A DNA stretch of 64,000 bases, taken from positions 62,001 through 126,000 of the forward strand of contig JADGDG010000005.1 of the NCBI GenBank assembly GCA_016744995.1, in the 5' to 3' direction. Shown one piece after another: positions 38,702 to 47,733 of the stretch. Made by a program: the position numbers and the translations under genes. Source of the stretch: Gammaproteobacteria bacterium (GTDB lineage Bacteria; Pseudomonadota; Gammaproteobacteria; GRL18). The number at the start of each line of letters is the position of its first letter. The first letter of the stretch is position 1. Below the pieces are notes generated by a model. The model was given only the letters and a program-made list of their open reading frames with translations. It had not been told where the DNA came from and ran no database searches.

Positions 38702-39027
38702 GTGCAATAACCGGTTTGACTCGTGGCGGTGAAATTTATACACCTGCATTTGTAATGGCTATCAATCAGAATAACTGTATTGGTTGTGGACGTTGTTTTA
38801 AAGTTTGTCCTCGAGAAGTTTTTGATCTGATTGAGCGTGAAGGTGTGGATGAATGCATCAATGATGATGACTACGGTGACTATGATGATGACGATGATGA
38901 TTTTTCTGATGATACAGCGATGGTTATGGCTTTGAAAAATGAAAATGATTGTATTGGTTGTGGGTCATGCGCCAGGATCTGCCCAAAAAAATGTTTTACT
39001 CATGAAGCAGTAAGTATTACTGCTTAA
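38698..39027 (+). CDS. Nif-specific 2[4Fe-4S] ferredoxin with acidic insertion
   Basis: 109 residues. Two cluster motifs: CIGCGRCFKVCPREVF (about residue 26) and CIGCGSCARICPKKCF (about 82). This is the ferredoxin III nif-specific type. Between the clusters lies an acidic loop with many Asp residues (DDYGDYDDDDDDFSDD), which could form a docking surface. Probably an electron donor in cofactor assembly or to nitrogenase. Coupled to the preceding gene. Confidence 0.92.
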   Translation: MSAITGLTRGGEIYTPAFVMAINQNNCIGCGRCFKVCPREVFDLIEREGVDECINDDDYGDYDDDDDDFSDDTAMVMALKNENDCIGCGSCARICPKKCFTHEAVSITA

Positions 39028-39038
39028 GGAAGATACTA

Positions 39039-39362
39039 ATGCCAAAGCCTGAAAAACATGTTTTTGTCTGTGTTCAAAATAGAGAACCTGATCATCCTCG
39101 TCCTTCATGTTCACAAAAAAACTGTGCTGAAATTGCTGAAGAATTTTACTGGAATTTGCAACAAAGGCAACTGTTTGAAAAAATCCAGGTGACGACGACA
39201 AGTTGTTTAGGACCTTGTAGTGAAGGTCCTTCCATATTGATTTATCCTGAAGGAATTATGTACGGAGATGTAAATAAAAAAGATGTAGCTGTTATTTTCG
39301 ATGAACATCTGCAAAATGACAGGCCAGTTGAACGTTTAATCGTATCCAGAGAGTTCTGGTAG
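39039..39362 (+). CDS. Thioredoxin-like [2Fe-2S] ferredoxin
   Basis: 107 residues. Cysteines lie in PRPSCSQKNCAEIA and TTTSCLGPCSEGPSI, the four-ligand pattern of thioredoxin-fold [2Fe-2S] proteins (related to the FeSI-type clostridial ferredoxin and NuoE C-terminal fold). Such genes accompany nifENX in several gammaproteobacteria. It may transfer electrons in cofactor maturation. It begins 11 bases after the preceding ferredoxin. Confidence 0.88.
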   Translation: MPKPEKHVFVCVQNREPDHPRPSCSQKNCAEIAEEFYWNLQQRQLFEKIQVTTTSCLGPCSEGPSILIYPEGIMYGDVNKKDVAVIFDEHLQNDRPVERLIVSREFW

Positions 39363-39410
39363 TGAGTATTTATTCTTCGTTTATACAAGAAAGACTTGAA
39401 GAGAAAAATA

Positions 39411-39782
39411 ATGACGGATCATGTAGAAGAGTATTTTAGTCGTGTTAGTGAACTTGCGGATGAAATATTAGTTCAAATGCAAAATGAATTATTAAAACTT
39501 GGTTTTTCTTCTGTTGCCTTAAATCTTAAACAACCCAAAGACGCTATTTATAGATTAGAAAAAGATCCCTACAATGGTCAGGATTGTCTGATTGGTGATT
39601 GGCGGGATGACAGAGGGTTTAGAGTTGGATCATTACAATTCAATTCAGAAGATATTTTTTTTGTTGAGCAGGACATTATTTTGCCTCATCCAACAGACAC
39701 ACGCTGGTTTGTTGAAGCTGTAAATGCCTGGGGAAGCAAATTTAAAATTAAATCAGAAGCCTGTCTGATCCCCAATCCATAA
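39411..39782 (+). CDS. Unknown nif-operon protein
   Basis: 123 residues from the ATG at 39411; a TTG at 39396 is possible. Acidic, soluble, without cysteines that look like cluster ligands apart from two isolated ones. Segments YRLEKDPYNGQDCLIGDWRD and PHPTDTRWFVEAVNAWG suggest a small alpha/beta fold. I recognise no named family. It is the last gene of the nifE operon, so it is likely needed only under nitrogen fixation. Confidence 0.7.
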   Translation: MTDHVEEYFSRVSELADEILVQMQNELLKLGFSSVALNLKQPKDAIYRLEKDPYNGQDCLIGDWRDDRGFRVGSLQFNSEDIFFVEQDIILPHPTDTRWFVEAVNAWGSKFKIKSEACLIPNP

Positions 39783-39927
39783 GAATAGAAGACTTAGCCA
39801 TTTATTATTTTCCTTAAGCAGACAATCAGTGTTCGTTGTATTTCCTAAAATTCAACAGGATTGTATTTATGTGCCAGAATCATTGAAAAATTATTACAAA
39901 TTGTTGAATATCACTAAAAGTCATTGA

Positions 39928-39948
39928 TATCTCCTATCTCCTATCTCT
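39928..39948. repeat. Three tandem TATCTCC heptamers
   Basis: TATCTCC, TATCTCC, TATCTCT in the gap after the nifE operon. A different sequence from the TAGTC heptamers of the polysaccharide locus but the same unit length. Confidence 0.7.
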
Positions 39949-40045
39949 GTTTTAACTTAAATGGAGAAGTTAATGGAGTATAAGCATGTATACTGAGCGC
40001 TGTGGGTAAATATTTTTAGTGCTGTAAGAATAAGGGGTGAGAGAT

Positions 40046-40303
40046 TTAAATTATTTTATCCGTAGTTAATTCTTCTGGCCAACAACCCGTTGGTGGTCCA
40101 AGATTTAATTCCTGATCTTCAAAACGGATCAGATAGATTTCTCTCTCCGGAGTTTCTTCAAGATAACCCTTTTCAATTATGGTACCACGAGTTCCGGGTT
40201 TTGCCATAAGTGCATTTTCAGCTATATCAGGAATACTGCCATCATTATATATGTGACAGCTAGCATAAACCATATCACCTTTCTGTAGTTGTTTTAAAGT
40301 CAT
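40046..40303 (-). CDS. NifZ-like small SH3-fold protein
   Basis: 85 residues. GDMVYASCHIYNDGSIPDI, PGTRGTIIEKGYLEE and NLGPPTGCWPEELT look like the beta-barrel of NifZ-domain proteins. NifZ helps P-cluster maturation in the MoFe protein; whether this small copy does the same is unknown. A full NifZ is encoded at 44906. AAAGGA precedes the ATG. The gene is divergent from nifU and shares its control region. Confidence 0.65.
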   Translation of the reverse strand: MTLKQLQKGDMVYASCHIYNDGSIPDIAENALMAKPGTRGTIIEKGYLEETPEREIYLIRFEDQELNLGPPTGCWPEELTTDKII

Positions 40304-40328
40304 TATTAATCCTTTTCGTCATATTTAT

Positions 40329-40344
40329 AACAAGTGTTTGTCCA
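40329..40344 (-). promoter_or_regulatory. Weak sigma-54 promoter candidate for the NifZ-like gene
   Basis: Read leftwards: TGGACA-AACAC-TTGTT. The spacing is right but the -12 GC is GT. It would place the start about 15 bases before the ATG and could use the nifU activator site in common. Confidence 0.3.
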
Positions 40345-40360
40345 CTATTCTGTTCTATTC

Positions 40361-40376
40361 TGTCAGGTTTGCTACA
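40361..40376. promoter_or_regulatory. NifA upstream activator site for nifU
   Basis: TGT CAGGTTTGCT ACA, a perfect TGT-N10-ACA, 55 bases before the nifU -24/-12 promoter. Confidence 0.85.
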
Positions 40377-40431
40377 AACTTGAAAATAAAAAAACACAAT
40401 GAAAACAATAGTTAACATAAATTTAATGTCC

Positions 40432-40447
40432 TGGCATAGGATTTGCT
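40432..40447 (+). promoter_or_regulatory. Sigma-54 promoter of nifUS
   Basis: TGGCAT-AGGAT-TTGCT, a full match to GG-N10-GC. The leader before nifU is about 78 bases. Confidence 0.9.
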
Positions 40448-40536
40448 TTTAGTTCTATATATTTAAAGCAAAAAACTTGCCAGGATGAATATTAATAACA
40501 GCCTTAATTTAAATTAAGAACAACAGGAGCAGATTT

Positions 40537-41430
40537 ATGTGGGATTATTCTGAAACAGTCCAGGAACATTTTTTCAATCCACGCAATGCCGGTGCCGTAG
40601 AAAATGCTAATGCCACTGGTGATGTGGGATCCTTATCATGTGGTGATGCATTAAGGTTAACACTTAAAATTGATAAAAAAAATGAAGTTATTATCAGAGC
40701 TGGTTTCCAGACTTTTGGCTGTGGTTCAGCCATTGCATCCAGCTCAGCTCTGACTGAAATTATTAAAGGCATGACTATTGATAATGCATTAAAAGTCAGT
40801 AATCAGGATATCGCTGACTATCTTGATGGTCTGCCGCCAGAGAAAATGCATTGCTCTGTTATGGGAAGAGAAGCTTTACATGCGGCAATTGCTAATTACC
40901 GTGGTGAAGTCTGGCAAGATGATCATGAAGAAGGTGCATTGGTCTGTAAATGCTTTGCTATTGATGAAGTGCTTATTGAAGAAACAATACGTGAGAATGC
41001 TCTTAAAACTGTAGAAGATGTGAGTAATTTTACCAAAGCTGGAGGAGGGTGTTCCTCATGTCATGAAGGAATAGAAAATATATTGGCTCGTGTTATGGCT
41101 GAGAATGGTGAGAAATTTGATCCCAATGCAGTTGCTGGTGAAATTGTGAAACCAACATCGGGCTTAACCAATATACAGCGAATGAAACGAATTGATGCGC
41201 TTATTGATGAAATTCGCCCCAATCTTCAACGTGACCATGGTGATGTTGAATTATTGGAAGTTGATGGAAAAAATATCTATGTAAAAATGACAGGTGCTTG
41301 CTCGGGCTGTCATATGGCAACAACTACTCTTGGAGGAATTCAACAGCATTTAGCAGAAGGATTGGGTGAATTTATTCAAGTGTTACCGGCAGAAGCATTA
41401 GTGCAACGTACTTCATCAGGAGCACAATAA
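40537..41430 (+). CDS. nifU: Fe-S cluster scaffold NifU
   Basis: 297 residues, three-domain full-length form. The IscU-like N-domain has [25 protein letters not shown] and MHCSVMGRE. The central [2Fe-2S] domain has [10 protein letters not shown] and [10 protein letters not shown]; the C-terminal Nfu domain has [15 protein letters not shown]. It receives sulfur from NifS and assembles clusters for nitrogenase. AGGAG precedes the ATG. nifS starts on its last base. Confidence 0.97.
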   Translation: MWDYSETVQEHFFNPRNAGAVENANATGDVGSLSCGDALRLTLKIDKKNEVIIRAGFQTFGCGSAIASSSALTEIIKGMTIDNALKVSNQDIADYLDGLPPEKMHCSVMGREALHAAIANYRGEVWQDDHEEGALVCKCFAIDEVLIEETIRENALKTVEDVSNFTKAGGGCSSCHEGIENILARVMAENGEKFDPNAVAGEIVKPTSGLTNIQRMKRIDALIDEIRPNLQRDHGDVELLEVDGKNIYVKMTGACSGCHMATTTLGGIQQHLAEGLGEFIQVLPAEALVQRTSSGAQ

Positions 41431-42641
41431 TGACTACTGGAATATATTTAGATAATAATGCAACAACCATGGTTGCACCGGAAGTTGTAGAGGAAATGCT
41501 TCCTTTTTTTAGCGAACAATTTGGTAATCCATCTTCCCTGCATCAATTTGGAAATAAAGTAGGCAGAAGATTAAAAAAAGCCAGAAAACAGATTCAGGTT
41601 TTACTGGGTGCAGAGCATGATTCAGAAATTATTTTTACTTCATGTGGTACAGAGTCTGATTCAACTGCAATTTTATCAGCACTAAAAGCACAGCCGGATC
41701 GTAGAACGATTATTACCACTATCGTAGAACATCCTGCGGTACTGAGTTTATGTGAATATCTTGAAAAAGATGATTATATTGTTCACTATCTTAAAGTCGA
41801 TAAAAAAGGTCGTCTTGATATGCAGGAGTATATCAGCCTGTTATCGGATGAAGTTGCTATTGTTTCAATAATGTGGGCTAACAATGAAAGCGGCACATTA
41901 TTTCCTATTGAAGAAATGGCTGAACTGTCTCGTTCGGCAGGTGTGATTTTTCATACGGATGCTGTTCAGGCAGTCGGAAAATTACCGATGAACCTTAAAG
42001 AGAATAGTGTTGATATGCTCTCTTTATCGGGACATAAATTACATGCACCTAAAGGAATTGGTGTGCTTTATCTACGCCGGGGTGTCCGGTTTCGTCCTTT
42101 GTTGCGTGGTGGTCATCAGGAACGAGGACGTCGAGCAGGTACGGAAAATTCTGCATCAATTGTTGCCCTGGGTAAAGCCTGTGAAATGGCACAGGAAAAT
42201 ATGTGGCATGAAAAAAGCGAAGTAAAAGCCATGCGTGATCGTCTTGAACATGGAATTATTGAAGCTGTATCCCATTGCTTTGTGACAGGCGATCCAAATA
42301 ACCGCTTGCCAAATACCTGTAATATTGCTTTTGAGTATATTGAGGGTGAAGCTATTTTATTACTACTTAATAAATTAGGAATTGCTGCTTCTAGTGGTTC
42401 AGCCTGTACCTCAGGTTCACTGGAGCCATCTCACGTTATGCGTGCTATGGATATTCCTTTTACTGCTGCTCATGGTAGTGTGCGTTTTTCATTCTCTCGT
42501 TATAATACGATGGAAGAAGTGGAAAAGGTGATTAGAGCAGTACCACCGATTGTTGCGCAACTGAGAAAGTTGTCACCTTACTGGGATGGAAATGGTCCAG
42601 TGGAAGACTCTGAAAAAGTTTTTTCTCCTAATTATGCATAG
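41430..42641 (+). CDS. nifS: Cysteine desulfurase NifS
   Basis: 403 residues. PLP-lysine in SLSGHKLHAPKGIGVLYLRR, PLP-contact HTDAVQAVGK, and the catalytic persulfide cysteine in SSGSACTSGSLEPSHVM. It supplies sulfur to NifU. The ATG overlaps the nifU stop by one base (TAATG), indicating coupling. Confidence 0.97.
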   Translation: MTTGIYLDNNATTMVAPEVVEEMLPFFSEQFGNPSSLHQFGNKVGRRLKKARKQIQVLLGAEHDSEIIFTSCGTESDSTAILSALKAQPDRRTIITTIVEHPAVLSLCEYLEKDDYIVHYLKVDKKGRLDMQEYISLLSDEVAIVSIMWANNESGTLFPIEEMAELSRSAGVIFHTDAVQAVGKLPMNLKENSVDMLSLSGHKLHAPKGIGVLYLRRGVRFRPLLRGGHQERGRRAGTENSASIVALGKACEMAQENMWHEKSEVKAMRDRLEHGIIEAVSHCFVTGDPNNRLPNTCNIAFEYIEGEAILLLLNKLGIAASSGSACTSGSLEPSHVMRAMDIPFTAAHGSVRFSFSRYNTMEEVEKVIRAVPPIVAQLRKLSPYWDGNGPVEDSEKVFSPNYA

Positions 42642-42683
42642 TAATTATAGTCATTAATAGCTGCTGAGAGTGGTGCTGCCGCC

Positions 42684-42703
42684 TCACAGTTTTAAACCTG
42701 TGA
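42684..42703 (+). terminator. Weak hairpin after nifS
   Basis: TCACAG and CTGTGA flank an eight-base loop; the following T tract is broken (AACCTGTTTTATT). Could attenuate rather than end the nifUS transcript. Confidence 0.35.
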
Positions 42704-42742
42704 AACCTGTTTTATTCTCATTATAAAGTGTGATTTATCCAT

Positions 42743-42758
42743 TGTAGCAAATCCGACA
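42743..42758. promoter_or_regulatory. NifA upstream activator site for nifV
   Basis: TGT AGCAAATCCG ACA. Its reverse complement, TGTCGGATTTGCTACA, aligns closely with the nifE site. Confidence 0.85.
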
Positions 42759-42829
42759 AAAGTTATTATTGTCATAAAGCAACCATCTTAATTTTATATA
42801 ACTATCTGATAAATAATAAATATATTATA

Positions 42830-42845
42830 TGGCATAGTAAGTGCA
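42830..42845 (+). promoter_or_regulatory. Sigma-54 promoter of the nifV operon
   Basis: TGGCAT-AGTAA-GTGCA; the invariant GG and GC are kept, with one mismatch in the -12 box. The predicted start near 42857 rules out an ATG at 42846 and supports the nifV ATG at 42876. Confidence 0.78.
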
Positions 42846-42875
42846 ATGTTCATATTATTAAACTTGGACAATGTT

Positions 42876-44003
42876 ATGAATAAATATAATCATACAATTA
42901 TTAATGATACGACGCTGAGAGATGGTGAACAGTCAGCAGGCGTTTCGTTTTCATTAGAGGAAAAATCAGCCATTGCACAGGCTTTAGATAAGCTTGGAAT
43001 TCCAGAACTTGAAATAGGTATACCTGCCATGGGCTCTGAAGAAAGGGATTCAATTCGACATGTTTCTGAAATAGTGGAAACTGCAAAGCTAATGGTTTGG
43101 TGTCGAATGCATAGTGATGATATTGCTCTGAGTAAAAATTTGGGTGTCCACAGTATTGATCTATCCATGCCGGTATCTGACCAGCAAATACATAATAAAC
43201 TGGGTCAAAATAGAAAGTGGGTATTAGCTCAAATAGAACAATGTATTAACGAAGCACTGGATTTAGATCTGGAAGTCTGTGTGGGCGGGGAAGATGCTTC
43301 ACGGGCTGATCCAGAATTTCTTTACAGAATTATTGAACTGTCTGAAAGCTATGGAGCAAGTCGTTTTCGATTTGCTGATACCGTGGGTATTATGGAACCA
43401 TTTAAAGTCCATGAAATGATAAGCAAACTCAAGACGATGACAGAGCTGGATATTGAAATGCATGCTCATGATGATTTGGGCTTAGCCACAGCGAATACAT
43501 TGGCTGCCATCAGAGCGGGGGCCAGCCATGTAAATACTACTGTTCATGGTCTGGGAGAACGGGCAGGAAATGCACCTTTAGAAGAAGTAATAATGGGACT
43601 GAGACATTTTTACAATCAGGCTTGTGAGATTGATTTAACTGATTATTTATCGGTATCTCAATTAGTAGAACAGGCATCGGGTCGAAGTGTCAGCTGGCAG
43701 AAAAGTCTGGTAGGTGAGGGGGTTTTTACCCATGAAGCAGGCATTCATGTTGATGGCTTAATGAAAGATCGATTGAATTATCAGGGAATTGATCCGTCTG
43801 AACTGGGAAGAGAACATCGCTTTATATTGGGAAAGCACTCTGGATGTCATGCCATTATCGCAGCTTATGCCAATATGGGAATTAAACTTGTACGCCAACA
43901 GGCAGAAATAATACTGCAAATGATCCGTCATTTTTCAGTTCAATATAAGCGTTCACCTGAAACTCAGGACTTACGACGTTTTTATTGTGAGATGAATTTC
44001 TAA
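42876..44003 (+). CDS. nifV: Homocitrate synthase NifV
   Basis: 375 residues from the ATG at 42876; an ATG at 42846 would lie upstream of the predicted transcription start. The active-site opening is [17 protein letters not shown], with the metal and acceptor motif [17 protein letters not shown] and [16 protein letters not shown]. It makes homocitrate, the organic ligand of FeMo-cofactor, from acetyl-CoA and 2-oxoglutarate. First gene of an operon with nifW, nifZ, nifM and clpX. Confidence 0.96.
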   Translation: MNKYNHTIINDTTLRDGEQSAGVSFSLEEKSAIAQALDKLGIPELEIGIPAMGSEERDSIRHVSEIVETAKLMVWCRMHSDDIALSKNLGVHSIDLSMPVSDQQIHNKLGQNRKWVLAQIEQCINEALDLDLEVCVGGEDASRADPEFLYRIIELSESYGASRFRFADTVGIMEPFKVHEMISKLKTMTELDIEMHAHDDLGLATANTLAAIRAGASHVNTTVHGLGERAGNAPLEEVIMGLRHFYNQACEIDLTDYLSVSQLVEQASGRSVSWQKSLVGEGVFTHEAGIHVDGLMKDRLNYQGIDPSELGREHRFILGKHSGCHAIIAAYANMGIKLVRQQAEIILQMIRHFSVQYKRSPETQDLRRFYCEMNF

Positions 44004-44021
44004 AGATATCAGGTAAATCAT

Positions 44022-44528
44022 ATGGATATGCTCGATTTTGAAGTGACAGACTTGTATTTTGAAGAAGTACTCAGTGAAGAAGCAGAGAAATGTATTGATC
44101 AGGCTGCTGAGAATTATGGTCAATCTGATTCAGAAATATCATTAATGCGAGCATATTTTCTTGAGCCGGAACATCCAATGGTTTTGGTTGCTCTGTATCG
44201 ATATTTTTATTACCAGCATCGCTTACAGGATGCTTTAATTGTTGCTAAGCGAGTTTTACGAATTTACTCGTTAAAACTCAAATTTCCAAATGACTGGAAT
44301 GAGTTAAGTGAAGTTTATCTGAAAAAACATTGCAAGAATACAATGACACAAGTTCGATTTTATTTGCTGACCCTGAAAGGGGCAGCATATCTTGAATTAC
44401 GTTTAGGTGAAGAAAAAAAAGCTGTATCGCGTTTAAAAAAAATTCTGGAATTAGATAGTAATGACAGACTGGGAGCAAAGATATTATTGGATGTGGCAGT
44501 TTATAAGGATTTGAAATCTGTTATATAA
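44022..44528 (+). CDS. TPR-like unknown protein in the nifV operon
   Basis: 168 residues, all helical in appearance. EPEHPMVLVALYRYFYYQHR and GAAYLELRLGEEKKAVSRLK read as tetratricopeptide-like hairpins. I do not recognise a named family. Position between nifV and nifW, where A. vinelandii has cysE1, suggests an accessory role in nitrogenase maturation, perhaps as a protein-interaction adaptor. It follows nifV by 18 bases. Confidence 0.75.
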   Translation: MDMLDFEVTDLYFEEVLSEEAEKCIDQAAENYGQSDSEISLMRAYFLEPEHPMVLVALYRYFYYQHRLQDALIVAKRVLRIYSLKLKFPNDWNELSEVYLKKHCKNTMTQVRFYLLTLKGAAYLELRLGEEKKAVSRLKKILELDSNDRLGAKILLDVAVYKDLKSVI

Positions 44529-44568
44529 GCTGCAATTATCTTAAATAAAAAATCAGTAGGAGAAAAAA

Positions 44569-44922
44569 ATGGAAAAAAGTAAATTGGATCTGGATTTAGA
44601 TCTTGAAGAACTCAGTAGTGCTGAAGATTTTTTAAATTATTTTGAGATTAGTTATGAACAGCCAATAGTACAGGTTAATCGTTTACACATCTTACAACGA
44701 TTTCATGATTATCTTGGCAAAGTCAGTGATATGCCCGAAGAAGATAAAGCGCGTTATACAATTTATTCTGAAATGTTGACTAAGGCTTATAGCGATTTTG
44801 TGAGTTCGGATGCACAAACTGAAAAAGTGTTTAAAGTGTTTCGTATGGGTGAGCCATCGATTGTGAGTATTCCCTTGAGTGAAATTAATTTTAAAGGAAC
44901 ATCCAGTGCGTCCAAAATTTGA
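44569..44922 (+). CDS. nifW: Nitrogenase-stabilising/protective protein NifW
   Basis: 117 residues. Signature LSSAEDFLNYFEISYEQPIV then VNRLHILQRFHDYL is diagnostic. NifW associates with the MoFe protein and is linked to P-cluster maturation or oxygen protection. AGGAG precedes the ATG. Its 3' end overlaps the nifZ start. Confidence 0.95.
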   Translation: MEKSKLDLDLDLEELSSAEDFLNYFEISYEQPIVQVNRLHILQRFHDYLGKVSDMPEEDKARYTIYSEMLTKAYSDFVSSDAQTEKVFKVFRMGEPSIVSIPLSEINFKGTSSASKI

Positions 44923-45364
44923 ATACGGTGAATCAGTACGTGTTATTAGAAACATCCGTAATGATGGAACATACCCTGGCAAAGATACAGGAAAATTATT
45001 AATACGTAGTGGCAGCGTTGGTTTTATTCGTGATGTTGGTACCTTTTTACAGGATCAGCTCATCTATACAGTTGATTTTATTGAATCGGGTGTAATGGTA
45101 GGTTGTCGTGAACAGGAGCTTCAATATAAAACTGAGCGGTGGGTATCCACCCGTTTTGAATTTCAGGAAAAAGTGACTCCAACACGCCCACTAGGTCTTC
45201 AGGGTAAGGTGATTGCAAATCCAGGAGATGAAGGCGAAATTGAAAAGGTGTTGAGATATTATAAGGCGGGACCGGCTTATCATGTTCGTTTTGGCGAGCG
45301 AACTCTTCTTGTATCAGAATCAGTATTGGAATTTATACATCCTGAAAATATTGAGGAGTGTTGA
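44906..45364 (+). CDS. nifZ: P-cluster maturation factor NifZ
   Basis: 152 residues from GTG 44906 (RPKFEYGESVRVIRNIRNDG), which follows AAAGGA; that start gives the usual NifZ N-terminus and overlaps nifW by 17 bases. A second barrel-like half begins LGLQGKVIANPGDEGEIEKV. NifZ is needed to form the second P-cluster of the MoFe protein. Confidence 0.93.
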   Translation: MRPKFEYGESVRVIRNIRNDGTYPGKDTGKLLIRSGSVGFIRDVGTFLQDQLIYTVDFIESGVMVGCREQELQYKTERWVSTRFEFQEKVTPTRPLGLQGKVIANPGDEGEIEKVLRYYKAGPAYHVRFGERTLLVSESVLEFIHPENIEEC

Positions 45365-45369
45365 TTGTA

Positions 45370-46257
45370 ATGGGGAAAAAAAACTCACTAGGTGAACAAA
45401 ATCAAGTCCTGATTCAAGAGGAACTTCCCCCTGAATTTAATTATCACATGTTGCGATATGCATTGAAAACATATGAAAAAAACATTCAAACATTAACTTC
45501 TGATGAATATGACCTTATTTTTAACAAAGCTAAAAAGAGTTTTGATTTGGAAAATTTGATTATTAATTCATCAACTTCGAATGGTATTATAATCTCCAGC
45601 CAAAAAATTGATGATGCTTTTTCAGCTATTGCCTCTCAATATGAAAGCCGGGTTGATCTTGTACTGGATTTACAAAATAATCTGTTAGATGAAGAAAGTC
45701 TGCGCAAAGCACTGTATCGTGAATTATTATTTGATAGCATTATGCAGCGTGTTTCAGAAAAGATACCAGAAATAACTGATATGGATATTCAACTTTTCTA
45801 TGAAATGCATCGTGAACGTTTTAATAAACCTGAAAAAAGACTTGTATATCATATTCTTATAACTATTAATCCTGAATTCGTTGAAAATACCCATCAAGCT
45901 TCTTTAGATAAAATTATTGATCTTGAAGAAAAACTCAATGGTAAACCTCATCGCTTTAAAAGCTTTGCCAGGCGATTTTCTGAATGCCCAACTGCGATGG
46001 AAGGTGGACGACTGGGGGATGTTGTTCAAGGCCAGCTCTATCCTGAGCTTGATGCTGAATTATTTAAGATGAGAGAAAATGAAATCAGTCAGATCATTAA
46101 GACAGAAATGGGTTTTCACTTAATGATGTGTGAGAAAATAATGCTTAAAAAAAAGGTACCATTATCCAGGGTCACTTCCAGGATCCGTAGTATTCTGGAA
46201 GAAAGACATCAGCATAATCATCAAAAAACCTGGTTGAATGAATTAATGCAAAATTAA
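45370..46257 (+). CDS. nifM: NifM, parvulin-type peptidyl-prolyl isomerase for NifH maturation
   Basis: 295 residues from ATG 45370, eleven bases after GAGGAG. An N-terminal helical region is followed by a rotamase domain: RLVYHILITINPEF, RRFSECPTAMEGGRLGDV, LFKMRENEISQII and TEMGFHLMMCEKI. NifM is required for a stable, active Fe protein. It sits between nifZ and the clpX paralogue, as in A. vinelandii. Confidence 0.93.
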   Translation: MGKKNSLGEQNQVLIQEELPPEFNYHMLRYALKTYEKNIQTLTSDEYDLIFNKAKKSFDLENLIINSSTSNGIIISSQKIDDAFSAIASQYESRVDLVLDLQNNLLDEESLRKALYRELLFDSIMQRVSEKIPEITDMDIQLFYEMHRERFNKPEKRLVYHILITINPEFVENTHQASLDKIIDLEEKLNGKPHRFKSFARRFSECPTAMEGGRLGDVVQGQLYPELDAELFKMRENEISQIIKTEMGFHLMMCEKIMLKKKVPLSRVTSRIRSILEERHQHNHQKTWLNELMQN

Positions 46258-46270
46258 TCTGAGATCTGAT

Positions 46271-47509
46271 ATGGATACGGAAAAAATACATTGTTCCTTT
46301 TGTGGACAAGAACAAGCTCCTGATATTCCACTTATCGCTGGTGAGGAAGGATATATTTGTGAAGAATGTGTTCTACTGGCATCCCAGGTAGTAGGCAGTT
46401 GGGGGCGAAAGAGAGCCGCATATAAACCTTTGCAAAATTTGCTAAAGCCTGCTGAAATTAAAGCAAAACTTGAACAATATATAATTGGTCAGGAGCTGGC
46501 GAAGGAAACCATTGCTGTTGCTGTGTACAATCATTTTAAGCGATTGAGCATGGAAAATATGGCTCCAGATCTTAAGTTGGATAAACATGATGTTGATATT
46601 GAAAAATCCAATATCCTGTTATTGGGTGCATCAGGAACTGGAAAAACACTTTTGGCTAGTACCCTGGCAAAAATTGTTGGTGTTCCTTTTGTGATTGCTG
46701 ATGCAACTACTCTGACACAAGCGGGTTATGTGGGTGAAGATGTTGAAAGTATCCTTATTCGTTTGATGGATAATGCCGAAGGCAATCAGGAACTGGCTGA
46801 ATGGGGAATTGTTTATATTGATGAAATTGATAAACTGGCTCGTACTGGTGAATCATCACATGGTTCCAGAGATGCTTCCGGCGAAGGTGTTCAGCAAGCT
46901 TTACTCAAGTTAGTTGAAGGTACACAAATTAAGCTCAAGAGTCAGAGCCGTAAAGATCAGGTGAAGGAAATAACTATTGATACTCATAATATCTTGTTTA
47001 TTGCTGGAGGGGCTTTTGCAGGATTGGAGCAAAAAATAGAAAAGCGTTTTAATATTGGACAACAAGGGATTGGTTTTCATGTTGAACTGAGTAATACCGA
47101 TATAGCTAATGAGCAATTAAGGCTTATTGAAGAGGTATTACCTGAAGACCTCAGGAATTTTGGATTGATACCAGAGTTTATTGGTCGGTTTCCCATTGTT
47201 ACTGCATTGCATGAGCTGGATGAAAAGGCTTTGACCCGCATTCTTACTGAGCCGCGCAATGCTCTGGTACGTCAGTATCGTCAACTATTTCAATTTGAAA
47301 GTGTTGATTTAAAATTTACTCCTGATGCACTGACAGCGATTGCCAGACAGGCAATCAAACGTGGTACTGGTGCAAGAGGTTTACGCAGTGTTATGGAAAA
47401 TTTATTACGTCAGGTAATGTATGATATTCCTTCTCAGCAAGGAATAAAAGTGTGTGAGGTTGATGAAGATGCGGTAAATAAAAAGAAAGCCATTGAGCTG
47501 ATGATGTGA
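46271..47509 (+). CDS. clpX: Nif-linked ClpX paralogue
   Basis: 412 residues. N-terminal zinc finger CSFCGQ ... CEECV; AAA+ core with Walker A LLGASGTGKTLLA, Walker B IVYIDEIDKLA, sensor and RGTGARGLRSVMENL. The protein matches housekeeping ClpX closely but sits 13 bases after nifM. In A. vinelandii a nif-region ClpX2 has been reported to control NifB and NifEN levels; the same use is likely. No clpP is adjacent, so it would pair with the cell's ClpP. Confidence 0.93.
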   Translation: MDTEKIHCSFCGQEQAPDIPLIAGEEGYICEECVLLASQVVGSWGRKRAAYKPLQNLLKPAEIKAKLEQYIIGQELAKETIAVAVYNHFKRLSMENMAPDLKLDKHDVDIEKSNILLLGASGTGKTLLASTLAKIVGVPFVIADATTLTQAGYVGEDVESILIRLMDNAEGNQELAEWGIVYIDEIDKLARTGESSHGSRDASGEGVQQALLKLVEGTQIKLKSQSRKDQVKEITIDTHNILFIAGGAFAGLEQKIEKRFNIGQQGIGFHVELSNTDIANEQLRLIEEVLPEDLRNFGLIPEFIGRFPIVTALHELDEKALTRILTEPRNALVRQYRQLFQFESVDLKFTPDALTAIARQAIKRGTGARGLRSVMENLLRQVMYDIPSQQGIKVCEVDEDAVNKKKAIELMM

Positions 47510-47733
47510 GAGCAAACAAAGTCTTCTTGTAATTACTCAGTATTTTCTTTTTTAATTCCTTATATTTCTTGCGTTGGTATGATTTAATCACAGGTGCTAA
47601 AATGTATGAGTGAGCTATTATCACTATGCACCTGAAATTTGTTATCAATCAATCTGAGTCACTAGAACTATAGGCCTTAAATATGGTTCAACAACACAGA
47701 CCCAGAGAAAATATAGAATTAAATTAATAAGTT

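Noticed and set aside
42846..42875. Earlier ATG for nifV
   Set aside because: It lies immediately after the -12 element, upstream of the predicted transcription start, and adds residues not typical of NifV.
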